A DNA stretch of 64,000 nt from Chinchilla lanigera (Eukaryota; Chordata; Mammalia; Rodentia; Chinchillidae), in the NCBI RefSeq assembly GCF_000276665.1, contig NW_004955423.1, positions 3,678,648 through 3,742,647 on the forward strand. The letters run 5' to 3'. Positions within the stretch are counted from its first letter, which is position 1. Each line of letters opens with the position of its first letter. The translations under genes were made by a program, and so were the position numbers. Shown here piece after piece: positions 1 through 11,364 of this stretch. The notes under the pieces were generated by a model. That model was given only the letters and a program-made list of their open reading frames with translations, was not told the origin of the DNA and searched no databases.

Positions 1-866
1 TTGCTGGAGAATTAAAAAATGAAAGAAAGTCTCATTTTGGTCTCTGCAGTCATACATAGCCAAGTGAAATGCCAAATTAACAGGCCACACTGGCAGCTGT
101 AAACAAGCTAATCCTTTTATTTATTAGAGCAATAGAACATGCATAATACATTGGACTCCTTACATACAGAGAATCACTCAGCGATGGCAAGATTGAGATT
201 GTGCTAGTGGAAGAACATTTACATGACAGAAAATCGGTATGAGTAGAAAAGAGGGCATTAATCTACCAGAAAATTAAGAATGTTACTGAGGAAGCTGTTG
301 GCCTGAGCCTGCCAAATTACTCACCATGAATTAATTACTATAGGTGAAGCAGGTGGCCTTATAACCAACTCAACTATTCCAACCTAAGAAACTCTCTAAT
401 TATAGTTGCTTAGATTAGTAGTTTACTAGAATGCCTGAGGAAGAGGATGAGGTCATAACTAAAAGATCCTGAAAGGAAAACCCTATACTAGAAACCATTT
501 GGTAGAATTTTATCAGCTCACAGGAGGTGATAATTTTGTATAAGTATGTATTTTTTTTAAAATAAGGAGGATTGTATAAATATAGGTGTATTTTCAGAAA
601 TAGCTACATTGACTAATTTAATCTAAATGTATCATTCAAAGGAGGATGAAAATTCAGGATTTAAATTGCCCTCAGTGGAAAATAATTACCTGAATGAATA
701 CCATGAAGTGGACATCTTACTGGGTCATAAATAACGAGCATATACAGTTTGTGACAGTTTGTGAGGAGAGTGAATGTGTGGAGATGGGAGGGAAGTATTT
801 CCATTTTTTGATCCCCTGTCCTCACTTTGAAATATGATAGCCTCATAGTTATTAGAAATATCTCTA
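1..866. other. Unique non-coding sequence
   Basis: AT-rich single-copy-looking DNA. I see no repeat family, splice-bounded exon or long open frame. The short minus-strand frames at its right end run into the B1 SINE and are chance openings. Confidence 0.6.
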
Positions 867-1019
867 GGCTGGGCATGGTGGTGCATGCCTGAATCCCAGC
901 ACTCAGGAGGCTGAGGCAAGAGGGCCATTGCAAGTTCAAGACTAGCCTGGGTTACCAAGTGAGCTCAAGCCCAGCCTGAACTGCAAAGTGAGACCCTGTC
1001 TCAAGAATACAAAAAAAAG
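867..1019 (+). repeat. B1-type SINE with internal duplication
   Basis: A 7SL-derived SINE. It opens with GGCTGGGCATGGTGG, has the typical 'cccagcactcaggaggctgaggc' block around 896-916, and ends in GAGACCCTGTCTCAAG plus an A-rich tail. The right half carries two similar blocks ('agcctgggttaccaagtgag' and 'cccagcctgaactgcaaagtgag'), the internal duplication typical of rodent B1. Flanks show only an imperfect target duplication (aaatatctc / gaagtatctc). Overlapping open frames are shadows. Confidence 0.9.
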
Positions 1020-1205
1020 AGAAGTATCTCAGAGCTAAAGTAATCAGCTGGAGAGAGGTGCAGCAAATGTTGAGACTCAACCTAGAGAAATTCACAAACC
1101 TATAAATACAAGTTGACTAAGTCTTTCCATTGATGTCAAACCTCCCAAAGAGGTGCTTGGGATAAGAGTCAGATGTTAGTATGCCCAGCTGAGGACCTAA
1201 ACAAA

Positions 1206-1345
1206 ACCCATTCCACCCCTGCCCCTTTGATAGATGAGGAAACTGAAACTTACTGAAGTCACACTCTTAATAAAGCGTTCCCTGGGATTTAATCCTGAAT
1301 GTCTTGATTCTAAATCTGATGGTTCCACCTGCTCTATTCAACTGC
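1206..1345 (-). repeat. MIR SINE fragment
   Basis: The block 'gatagatgaggaaactgaaac' followed by 'gaagtcacac' and an 'aatcctgaatgtcttgattctaaa' stretch follows the reverse-oriented MIR core. Old and diverged; edges are approximate. Confidence 0.6.
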
Positions 1346-1430
1346 TGCCTTGGTCCTTTAAATGACATTTGCACTGTAAAATGCATGATTTTGACTCATG
1401 ATGAAGGAATTTTTAGAACAATTGGGTCAT

Positions 1431-1790
1431 TGTCTTGGTTGCTTTTCTCTTGTTGCTGGGACTAAATACCAGACACCCAAAATTAAGGAAGGAGAGGTTT
1501 ATTGAGCTCTCAGTTTGTGGAGGTTTCAGCCCATACTTGGCTGGCTCTAAGGTAGAGTGGCACAGGGCAGAGGGCAACAATTCATGGTGGCAGAAGACAG
1601 CAAAAGCAGCAAGAGCACAAGGGAGGAGCTGAGTGCAAGCCTCTTTCCCTCTCTTATATTGTATGCAAGCTACAGCCCCAGGGCGGGTGCAGCACTCACA
1701 CCCATAATCCCAGCACTGGACCACGAGTCAATCAAAAACTCTAGAAGCCCATCCCATGACTGCGTGAGGCTTTAGGGGGATGTAGTGCTC
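1431..1790 (-). mobile_element. ERVL-MaLR-type solo LTR, reverse orientation
   Basis: Begins TGTCTTGGTTGCTTTTCTC and matches, block by block, the LTR at 39960-40329 (for example 'tttgtggaggtttcag', 'cataatcccagca', 'catgactgc.tgaggcttt'). The layout matches the reverse complement of MaLR LTRs (MST/MLT1/ORR1 group), including a reversed polyadenylation region where 'gaggtttattgag' occurs. No internal retroviral sequence flanks it, so it is a solo LTR. The 3' edge is eroded and the position is approximate. The several short open frames here lie wholly in the LTR and are not genes. Confidence 0.75.
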
Positions 1791-4039
1791 CCTTCCAGCT
1801 TTCCTAAAGTTCCATACTTTATTCTCTGAGTGATAGTTTGCTCCTAACCCCAAAAGGTGAACTTCTGATTGTGCTGTCAATTATGGGATTTAAAAACTGT
1901 GTGGAAAAAAAAAAAACAAAACAACACTGCATGAGTGGGTGAGGTCCAGGAAAGGGGAGGAAAAGAAGGAACTCAGTCTTCTGCTTGCAGAGTTTAGGGA
2001 AGAACTGGACCTTAGAGAGGTGGAGATTATGAGAGACATGAATTGTGTCACAATAACAGCAAAGGTGCAAGCCCACATTTCGTTTTGGCCTTTTGGTACC
2101 TGTGCCCTTTCCGACAGACCCTGCCACTGCCATTTGCTTTATATAAAACCAGAAAACTTCACTTGTCAGTCTGCAGAATCTTCCTGCTAAGCTCAACTTA
2201 CTGTGTGGTTAACAAGGAAATTTCCCCTAAAATGGCTTTTTTTTTTCTTACTTAGTGTTGCTGGCATCAAGTATAGTTATTTGTGTTTTCCATTTGCTAC
2301 TTGATTTATTTTAGAGACTGACACTTTTACAAGCTGACATCTCAGCATACAGACACTTTTTTTACTTTGCTGAATGCAACCGATGCTACTTACTTGACGC
2401 CATGCCGAGCAAAACCTAGTTAAAGGTTACTCTTTGTGCCACAATCCATCACTCTTTTTACAGTTCTTTATCTGGAAGCGTGTAAACTGCCTCTTAATTT
2501 TGGCATCTGTTACCTGCATTTCTGGCTGCACCCTGTTGCTTCCTGAGCTCACTCTGTCAGGTAGACACTTGAGGATTTCATTGCCACCCAGGAATGCAGC
2601 AAATTCAAAATAATTTAATGGTTTTTAAAACTTCCTACTCCGATAATTATGATGGAGGAATGACTTTTAAGAAACTAGATATTAAAATAGAAACTTGATC
2701 CACCACTGTCAATTGGTATTTAATTTCTTTATCTGATTGGAAAGACATTTATTGTTTGTCTACAAATACACCAAAAGATTTAAAAAAAAAGAGATTACCC
2801 AACCCTTGTGGAGTTTTCAGTATAGTGTACAACTTCATGGTTGCTTATTTGATAAAATTCTGGAACAGATTGCTTTAATCTCTTAAGTTTCTGTACTTGG
2901 TGCTTCTGTTTTTTTTTTTTTTTCTTTTTTCCTTTTATGCGTTTCTTTGAGACAGTAGTGCCACACAGAGAGCCCTATCCAAGAGCCCCATTCTTCTGGC
3001 TTTTCTGTTTTTCTCTCTAGCACTAACATATAACTGTCTCATGGGCTATATTTTCTCCTTTAGGGGGAACAGACTGATGTGGCAAATGGACTCATACTAG
3101 TGCTTTCATAGTGCACCCTTCCTGGTGGCTGACGTTACACCTGGTAGTGGCCTTCTTAAAGTGCCGCAAAATGCCTGAGGGCATTTATTAGTTAAAATAA
3201 TAGTCTACATTATCAAAGAGTGAAATAATAAGTGCTTGGACAAAGTAAAAAAATCATTTTTCCTTTTATGAAATAATGAAGCTCTCAGCTGCCCCAGGAG
3301 ACCAGGAAACTTTGTTCTATGAGATAATCCAAATACCTGGACTTTTTCTATTATGCTGGGCCACTATCCTCTAGATTTTGACCTTATTCCCAAGGTACAG
3401 TCACCACTGTCATGCTGTGGTTTTATCTTACAGGCACTCAGGAAGAAGGCAGGGAAAAGTAAGCAGTTTCCTCTAAGGATGTTACTTGAAAATCACACAC
3501 TTTTGTTTAAATGTTATTGGCCTGAATTACCTCCAAGGTCACACTTACATTAATGGAATGCTGGAAAATATAGTCCCTTGCTGGGCAGTTATTTACTTAG
3601 CTACAGCATCAGAAGAAATTTACATTGCTGAAAAAAACGGGTGAATGGATAGTGGAGAAAACTTGTTCTCTGTGCATTAATGTATATGTAGCACCTTTCA
3701 TAAGGGAAGGACCACGTAGACTATCTAAACTTGTAGGCGATGGAAACAATGACCCACCATGCAATACACTGTTACAAGTGGAAGTGGTTAGAAACTTAAG
3801 TGTTTCAGTGGGTTGCCGATTCATTATTTCTCTTCCTTTCCCCAGTGTTTTCTGAAGAATAAATAACCAAGCATTGAAGACACCTATTTCAGTTAAAATT
3901 GGCACATAAATGCTTGTTCATGGTGTTAGTTTTTAAAGCGCTCCTGAAATTCCCTAGTACTCCCCCTGTAACAACTTGAATTTACCTGTATATGTCTGAT
4001 TGGGCATCTCTGATCACCTGACAGAAGCTGTTTTCATTC
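1791..4039. other. Unique non-coding sequence
   Basis: No repeat or gene recognised, apart from a T-rich run near 2910-2935. Open frames at 1819-2196 (minus), 1939-2190 (plus) and 3609-3905 (minus) overlap each other on opposite strands and encode no known domain. Confidence 0.55.
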
Positions 4040-4260
4040 TAGTGTTGACTGCTTAAAACCTTATGGTGGATCCCCTTTCAAACCAAAGTCTTTCCAATTT
4101 TTCCAAAGTCCGTTCAACAAATATGTAAGGAGTACCTACTATGTGTCAGTATAGGATGGTTTGGTGATATAAAAAGATACTGTCTGATTTTCAGTGACGG
4201 ACAGGGTAGGAGGTGAGACTGACACATAAAAAGCTTTGATACAGTGTAGACTGTGATAAG
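4040..4260. repeat. L2 LINE fragments, opposite orientations
   Basis: 4040-4110 ('gcttaaaaccttatggtgga', then 'tttccaatttttccaaagtc') resembles the sense L2 3' region. From 4111, 'ttcaacaaatatgtaaggagt' followed by 'acctactatgtgtcagtata' resembles the reverse complement of the L2 3' terminus. These are very old fragments and the boundary between them is uncertain. Confidence 0.5.
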
Positions 4261-4294
4261 AACTATGCTAGATATACAAATAAAGTGCTGTGGA

Positions 4295-4450
4295 GCCGGG
4301 CGTGGTGACACACCCCTGTAATCCTAGCACTTGGGAGGCTGATGCTGGAGGATTGCTTCAAGTTCAAGGCCAGCCTGGGCTACGAAGTGAGGTCAAGGCC
4401 AGCCTGAACTGTATAGTGAGACCCTGTCTCAAAAAAACAAAAGAAAAAAA
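4295..4450 (+). repeat. B1-type SINE with perfect target duplication
   Basis: Well-preserved B1 beginning GCCGGGCGTGGTGACACAC, with the internal right-half duplication ('ggccagcctgggctacgaag' and 'ggccagcctgaactgtatag') and the GAGACCCTGTCTC end followed by an A-rich tail. It is flanked by the 13 bp direct repeat AAAGTGCTGTGGA at 4282-4294 and 4451-4463, a target-site duplication from L1-machinery insertion. Confidence 0.95.
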
Positions 4451-4728
4451 AAAGTGCTGTGGAAGGACAGGGACAGAAGGCAGTTCTGAGCATGGGGGTC
4501 AAGATACACTTTAAGGAGTTGTGGTTTTTCATTTGACAAAATAGATAATATTTTGCTTGCCATATATGGGTGGAATCTCTTCCTAGCCAGTTTGCAGATC
4601 TTAAGTAGATTCACATTGCTGGAACTTAATGGCTAAAAAGCAGGGAAAGGGAAGAAAGGACCCCCCCTTGAGAAATAAGATCAGAAATACTAATTTTTGG
4701 AGGTGAATTTTTGAGGTCTTTGTATACC

Positions 4729-4835
4729 AAAAAAAAAAAAAAAAAAAAAAGCGCCTGCCTGGCAAGCGCAAGGTCGTGAGTTCGGTTCCTGGTACCGGAG
4801 AAAAACCAAAACAAAAAAAAAAAAAAAAAAAAAAA
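4729..4835 (+). repeat. 5'-truncated tRNA-derived (ID-like) SINE between A-runs
   Basis: 4751-4800 holds GCGCCTGCCTGGCAAGCGC, AAGGTCGTGAGTTCGGTTCC and TGGTACCGG, the right part of the tRNA-derived SINE seen complete at 50791. The left part with the A-box (GGATTTAGCTCAGCGG) is missing and a run of 22 As (4729-4750) stands in its place. The usual A-tail follows (4813-4835). The frame at 4776-4985 begins inside the SINE and is not a gene. Confidence 0.85.
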
Positions 4836-4913
4836 GAAAACTCAAAGAGCAGTATGGGGCTACCTTTCATTACTGTGTACATCAGAAGAATATGGTTAGT
4901 GGTGTGTCTGTGT

Positions 4914-4950
4914 GGTGTCGCATGGGGTGTCGCATGGGGTGCCGCATGTG
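4914..4950. repeat. Short minisatellite, 13 bp unit
   Basis: Almost three head-to-tail copies of GTGTCGCATGGGG, the last with one C change (gtgccgcatg). CpG is retained in each unit, which is unusual for the surrounding sequence. Confidence 0.8.
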
Positions 4951-5089
4951 TGTGCCTGGGGGAGGTGGGGGCCTCAAGACAGTAGAACTGGTTGAGAGGT
5001 GACATTACTGGTGTAGGTGAGAAGAATGTAAACTCAGACTCTGGCATAAGTGTGGAACAAAGGTAGTGAGGAAACAACTGGCTTCTGGA

Positions 5090-5410
5090 GGAGGGGAGCA
5101 GAAGCAGAAGGGGAAGGGGAAGGGGAAAGAGAAGGAGAAGAAAATGAAGATGAAGGTGAAGTAGAAGAAGAAAAGAAGAAGGAGGAGGAGGAGGACGAGG
5201 AGGGAAGAAGAAGAAGGAGAAGGAGAAGGGGAAGGGGAAGGAAAAGGGGAAGGGGAAAAGAAGGGAAGTGGGAGAGCCAGAGGGGGAGAAGGAGGAGGGA
5301 GAGCACAGAAGGAGAGAAGGAGGGGGCAGAGGGAAGGGAGGAGCGGGAGGCGGGAGGAAGAAGAGGGAGACAAAGAGGGGGAGGAGGGAGAGGAGGACAA
5401 GAAAAAGACG
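5090..5410 (+). repeat. Purine-rich (GGA/GAA) low-complexity tract
   Basis: About 320 bp in which the plus strand is almost all A and G, made of shifting GGAGAA, GGGGAA and GAAGAA motifs. The apparent Glu/Arg/Lys/Gly-rich protein at 5050-5475 and the Ser/Pro/Leu-rich frames on the other strand are translations of this tract. The homopurine/homopyrimidine strands could form triplex or slipped structures. Confidence 0.9.
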
Positions 5411-6759
5411 ATTCAGTTTTCAACTACTCAACTACTGAGGAGGTGATAGCATTAATCAAAATCAACACAAGTTAATTTGTGGATATAATTGGTGATATTA
5501 AGACCCACTACATCCCAGGCCTCCTGTGCAAAAGATATCACAGGGCTATAGGAATCAAAATGCCAAATAAAATGCGAGATGAAATTTTAACCTGCATGTT
5601 CTAGTGGGCTGTCTGGAATGTTCCTCCCTGGTGACAGGGTGCGTGGCTGCTTCATTTCCCCACTCTGTACCTGGTGTTCGGCTGAAAGCCAATGACTGTT
5701 AATACAAAAATCCTTAATAAAGAAACATGTTAAACTTTATTTAATGTAGTATTTCATTTGGCTTTAAGATAGCCTATAAATATTTCACAGAATATTCTCT
5801 AGATTATATAGAGAAACACTGCCTTAAGGTCATATGTGATTAAGAGTTAAAGGAATAAAAGTCCTAAAGAGAGAAGGGAATTGGGGTGCCTGTCTGTCTG
5901 TCTGTCTCCCTTTTTCTCTAAAAGAGAACTGAAGGCACTGAAATCTTTGAAAGTGGTGTCCCTTGGCAAAGGTGCAATCACAAAGAGGCATGACTGGCTG
6001 ACCTCTTTCCCCCACCTGATCACAGTTTTTAAAAGACTCACCATCAATTTTAAAATGTGCCTTTAAAGCTGTAAATATGGCCCTAGGACTTTACTCTTTA
6101 GACTCAAGTTCAAGATGATGGTCACAAGCATGTCCTGGAGGCAGTCTGCAGCACTTGAAAAGCTCATTTAGTTTTTAAATGTTCACCAATGCTCCCAGAG
6201 CCCTGGAAGGCCAAGAGAGGCTTTCAGAATTCAGTAAAAGTACAAAGAAGGAATGGAATCAGACTTAATTTTTTTTTATAAGATACTGGCTTTATTATAG
6301 AGGGAAATTTCAACACACACATACTATAAGGGTTTATATTTTGTCGGTTCTGTGGAACCTCCTTGAAGGATGGGTAATACAGAGGGAAAGAATGTCAACT
6401 CAGAAAATATCATGGTGCTTTTCCTTTGTATAGATAGGAATTCAAAGATGGAAAACAATACTTTAAAAAAATTTATTGGAGCAACATAGCCTTACATAAA
6501 ATAGGCTCCACTGAAAAATCACAAGGCATTTTTGTTATCTTGCTTTATATATGTCAGTCAAAATTACAGTAGCTCTACTCCATAGGCTCTGTTCTATGAT
6601 TATCAAGTCTGGGTTGAAGCCTTGGATGTTTCACGTTACATTAAAATGTATATTCTGTTACTGCTCATTTAATAACTAGTGGTTGTGTCTGCCTCTTGTA
6701 TAAAAAAAAAGACTGTTATTTCATGAATGATTAAAGTGCTAGAAACCCAAGATTTATGG
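5411..6759. other. Unique non-coding sequence
   Basis: No gene or transposon recognised. Contains one short (CTGT)n microsatellite at 5890-5907. Confidence 0.55.
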
Positions 6760-6930
6760 CTGTCTTGCTCAAAGTGCTCATGTGGCTCTTGTCTGATTAA
6801 AGGTACCTATCATTGAACATATTTCATTTACAGTGTAATTCTTGGGTTACCAAGGTAACATTCAGGTTAATCAGCTGCACCACACTTTACCTAATTGAGG
6901 GAGAGCACTTCAACTCCCACTTCAGCCCTG
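6760..6930. promoter_or_regulatory. Candidate regulatory element with RFX X-box-like palindrome
   Basis: Unique, complex sequence free of recognisable repeats. At 6846-6859 it has GTTACCAAGGTAAC: two inverted half-sites separated by AA. This fits the RFX-factor X-box pattern GTNRCC-N(0-3)-RGYAAC. An E-box CAGCTG follows about 20 bp downstream. Whether this is an active enhancer cannot be told from sequence alone. Confidence 0.35.
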
Positions 6931-7244
6931 AAAGATAACAATCCTTTCCTTTCATTTTTTTTTTCAGTTTGACATTTGGAGGCCTATTTGGATGCTCTTG
7001 ACTTCAGACCATCTCCTTTGCTGCCACTGGCACATGACGCTATGTCCTTCCATCAGCTGTGCTTGAATGACTAGGTTTTATAAAGGCCATTTCCGTATTT
7101 GTTAGATATAAATAGGATCGTACTATCCTGTTCTCCGAATCATGCTGAGATGGTTGAAATTATAATTTTGTATGTTAACATCAGCACACTGGAATATATT
7201 TCCTATTTGTTTTCCAAGTATTTGACCACTTAAGTAGATATGAT

Positions 7245-7500
7245 TGAGAACTGTTTTTATTAGTACATGTTTGCAGTACATAATGATGACATTTATCTTG
7301 GGGAATTGGTACCTGTACTTAACACATCTGAATCCTTCTTCTTTTTTATTTTATCCCTCAGGTTTCTCCCTCCCTGCTCCCTCAAATTCTTCCTTGGTCC
7401 CCCTCCCATTTGCAAAAGCTCTGTTTTTATCACTTTTCCCTTAAATTCTTTTAAAAATCCTTTTTCTCTCCCTTCCTTCCCCATCCCTCCATCTCTTGTC
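7245..7500 (-). mobile_element. L1 3' end, antisense
   Basis: 'agtacatgtttgcagtacat' then 'aatgatgacatttatcttgg' then 'ggaattggtacctgtac', followed by a C/T-rich stretch. The same series recurs at 51270-51360 (agtacaggtctgcagtatat, aatgatgacattcattgtgg, ggaattggtacatgtata), there followed by recognisable antisense L1. This is the reverse complement of an L1 3' UTR, 5'-truncated. The 158-codon plus-strand frame here is pyrimidine-rich L1 UTR, not a gene. Confidence 0.7.
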
Positions 7501-8263
7501 CCCCCTATCCATTTGAAAAAGATCTCCCTGCTTCCTACTTATTTATTTCCTACTTTGCTCTTTATTTATTTGAATCAGGGGTTTCAGGAGATCAGGCTGA
7601 ACTTCTTAAAATTTTATGGGCAAGCAGCTAGGCAGAATTTCCAAGTGTCATTTTCTTTCTCTTTTCATCTATTCCATCTTCCTCAAAAGTTACTCCACGG
7701 GCCAGGTACCGACTGCTGCATTAAGGTGCCAGATACTAATTAGAATTAGAATTAGAACTGACAAAGTGTAGATTATTTTGAAGTGGTGAAAACATCCACA
7801 CAGGCTGTTTAGCATCTGGCCTAGGCATCCATTCTCTCAAACAGTCAGTCTGAGAGAACCTGTAAAATCAAGGCTCTTAAAAACTCTAGATTTGACTAAA
7901 ATGCTGATATTCAATTAGTTGAATTTTGGTTTGACTGGAGACAATATTAAGTAAAAGCTGAACTGCAAAATCAATACATCTCTTAAATTCTCTGAGTTTT
8001 CAAGAGTAACTGTATGGAATTTTGATTTTAGGGTTGATTTATGCCCTTCCCAGGATATTTTTTTTGACTGTTAGATTTGGGAAAATAGTGGTTGAAATGA
8101 TGTTTTGTTTTATCCTATTTTCATCCAATAGGACTTGTGATTGTTCTGTAACACAATAAGTAAATTGTTAAATGCAAAATAATGAAACCACTTTTTACTC
8201 ACACTCTTGAATTAAAGATTAAAAACTGCTTTTTGTGAAATATTTGGAAGGAAAAAGTCTCTA
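7501..8263. other. Unique non-coding sequence
   Basis: The first 200 bp may be more eroded L1 UTR. Beyond that I see nothing identifiable. Confidence 0.5.
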
Positions 8264-8368
8264 GGGACTGGGGATATAGCTCAGCGGCACAAGCCAAGTG
8301 CAAGGTCCTGAGTTTGATTACCAGTACAAAAAAAAAAAAAAAGATTTGATTACCAGTACAAAAAAAAG
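8264..8368 (+). repeat. tRNA-derived SINE with duplicated tail
   Basis: GGGACTGGGGATATAGCTCAGCGGCAC followed directly by 'aagccaagtgcaaggtcctg' shows a central deletion of roughly a dozen bases relative to the copy at 50791. The end (tttgattaccagtac plus As, from 8313) is repeated once 32 bp on (from 8345), so the 3' tail has been tandemly duplicated. Confidence 0.85.
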
Positions 8369-11295
8369 GCTAAATATTAGCCTTTATATTCTGTGAGAAT
8401 TAATTTACTATGCATAATTCTCTAGTTTTAAAAAATAATCCAATGAAACTTCCTCTTTGTATGAATTGTCTATCACGTGCTTCCTTCTTTGACCCAAGTT
8501 ATTTAATTTTTTTTTTGTCTTACTTTACTCTTCTGTATAACAGCTATGAGTACTTTACCTTGAAGTTTCGAATGAAGGGGATTGCATGAGATATGCTATA
8601 TAAAAGGCCAAGCACTCTGTGATAAGTTTACTACAGCTGTAGAATGGTTAATATAATGAGCAGTTTCTAATTTTCCTTGGCTTTGATCTGTTGTCACTTC
8701 AGGGAAGAGCCATCTTCTGCATCATGTTCTTCTGTGGTCTATAAAAATTTCCCAAACACAGTTTTAGGTTTCATAATTTTGCTTTTTTGAGGACCTCTAA
8801 TTTGTTAATTATTTGAAAACTGTATCAAACCTAACAATTTCTATTTTATAATTCTGAATTCTGTTTTCTAGGTTGCCAAACTCTCAATAATCCTGCAAAT
8901 ACTGTGAATAATCCCTTAGATCCTGTGAGGCAATGTATGTCCCTTTTTTGAAAAAAAAAATTGCTAACTTATAAAGTACTAACATTTAGCAATGAGGTAA
9001 GAATCCCTATAGGAAGGAAATGATAAACAATAAAAAATGGCAATATCACCTGTTTATATGCAATGAGCATTCCTTCAGTAAATATTATCAACTGATGTTT
9101 TAGAAATCAACACTCTGAAAACATTTTCTACAGGGAAAGGTGTCATAATTACATACCACACCAAAGTATATAGAAGGCCTTCTTTTCTTATTTGAATCAG
9201 CCTGCTGAGTTATATGATTTCTCGGTTTTGTTTGCTGTCTAAGACAATGTCATTATTGAAAGTGTTCACCTGGAAATTTGCAACTCTAGATATGTCATTT
9301 TGACCCTGTATCATTTAGATATACCTGATCATTACTCATACTATATGGTCCCCCATGTTGTACAAAACGGATGAGTTTGGGATGAAGGCAAGTTATGCCA
9401 ATACACAAATTCTCCTGGATGTATTCAAGATGTTTGCTCTTTTCTCAGGACTCCTTCCTGCATGTCCTCAATTTAGAAACACCCTGGAGACATCTTCTGC
9501 AGTCTACCAAAGTGGTTATGATCAGAGATCTGAAGAATGATCTGACTGCCTCCACCCTATAGACAGTTATACTTCTTTCATATTGATGAGCAAAATATTA
9601 GCCTTTTAAATACAATTCCTATTACAATTTTTTTCTAGTTTGCTGTTTACCTTTCAATTTTAAATCTTTTAAGTGATTCATATGTGGCTAAATCAGGTAC
9701 TTTTAATTTTGTGACTTTTTCCCCTCTGTTTTAAGCTTACAATTCAATCTATCCTTATAACTTTGTCATTTTATGTTATTTTCTTCTAGCTCTTGTTACA
9801 TTAATTTTTAGAAAACAATTGGACTTTTTTTATTCATCTGGAATTTGTGTTAGGCTTCTTTTCCTAGTGGACAATAGCATTATTTACTGAAAGTATTCCT
9901 CTTTTTCCTTCTGCTTCCTTCCTTATTATATATCACATATTCATATGATATATTTCTGGTCCATTTATTCTGTTTCAATGACATATAAGTCTACTCTTGA
10001 GGTATAAACATACCTAGCATAAACTGTACTAATAATTGATATTAAGTTGGTTTCTATTCAGCTAGTACTCTAACAAGGAGTAAAGATTCTTTTATATTAA
10101 CAGCTAGTAGATATGCTTCTTATTTATAACTGTCATTAACTTAAAAAAGTAAATATATATGTAACCTTAGGAAGCATAATAAAAGCTTCTAAAGTTTGAG
10201 ACTATGTTTCTCACACATTTAAAGAACTATCATCCTGTTTATTTATTTCAAAATTTCTTGCACATATTATGTGACTATGCCATGGTGCCTGTTTTTAGAA
10301 AATTTGTTCTAGAAGCAATCTGCCATTACATGTAGGCACAAAACAAAGTAGACAATAATGGAACATTGCCATCTTTTACCGAAACGAACATTCTTGAGCA
10401 ATAACATTATGTCTCTTGCTCACCCTCTACCCCTTGCTTCTTGCTCATTTTAAAAACAAATAATTATGAATAAAGTAGTATGGGGGCCAAAAATTTCATT
10501 AATAGGGCTGAAATTATATAGTTCCCCCAGAGTCATTATAATTCTAGCAATTATTATGAACTTGAAAATATTGATCTCTTATTTGGGCCAAGATCTCAAT
10601 CCTTGTTTGAACCAAATATCGCCCTTGTATACATGTTGTGTTATAAATGATACAGGAGATATAAACAACTGATTTTATTCTAATCAGTACGATGTGTTCT
10701 TACTTGGTTCTTTTCTGTACCAGAATTTAACTGTCTTCAAATAAGGATTTTTTTAGCCAGATGTCATCTATACAACTTTTTCATGTTCTAAGAATTAGCA
10801 TTTAATCTCTGTTTAGTTGAAATTGAGTTAGCAATGTTGACACCTCTGCATCTTAACACTGGGATTTCTTTGTGGGACACAATTCCTTTCAATCAACTTA
10901 ATATCTCATCTTGGTCTCTAAGGGACAGTAATTGAGTTTAGGCTAGTTTTAAATAGCGATAAGGACAGGGAACACAGATGGGTATTTCACTGATTAACAC
11001 TAACCCTGGCCTAAGGCCCCAGTGTCAGGCATTAGATTAGGACATTATGAAGAGAATGACAGAGTTTTGGTACTTTATTCATGTCAATAACATTCTTTCA
11101 CATATTAAGTTTATCCCTCCCCTAGGTAGCTACTTTATCATGCAGAAGACCTTAATCCACTGACGTGACTCTCTCTGCTCTCACTTTGATGCAGCCTCTG
11201 TTTACAAGAGTAATGCAGCCTGTGTAGGACAAAGTACTTGGAACAAGGACAACTGAATACAGCTTTTAGATGCACAGTGATCCGACCTAAAAACA
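8369..11295. other. Unique AT-rich non-coding sequence
   Basis: Nearly 3 kb with no repeat family, RNA gene or credible exon recognised. Open frames at 9355-9540 and 10466-10672 are short and isolated. Confidence 0.5.
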
Positions 11296-11364
11296 AAACA
11301 AAAACCCACACCGCACACTCACACGCAGACACAAATCCATGGACACACATGCACACACACCGAC
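11296..11364. repeat. CA-rich imperfect microsatellite
   Basis: Degenerate CACA-rich stretch (ccacaccgcacactcacacg, then further cacaca blocks). The minus-strand frame 11138-11356 starts within it and is a low-complexity shadow. Confidence 0.75.

Noticed and set aside
5050..5475. Glu/Arg/Gly-rich 141-codon frame
   Set aside because: Translation of the purine-rich simple tract; the opposite strand is open in two frames for the same reason.
7267..7743. 158-codon Phe/Pro/Leu-rich plus frame
   Set aside because: Pyrimidine-rich antisense L1 3' UTR, repeated at 51245.
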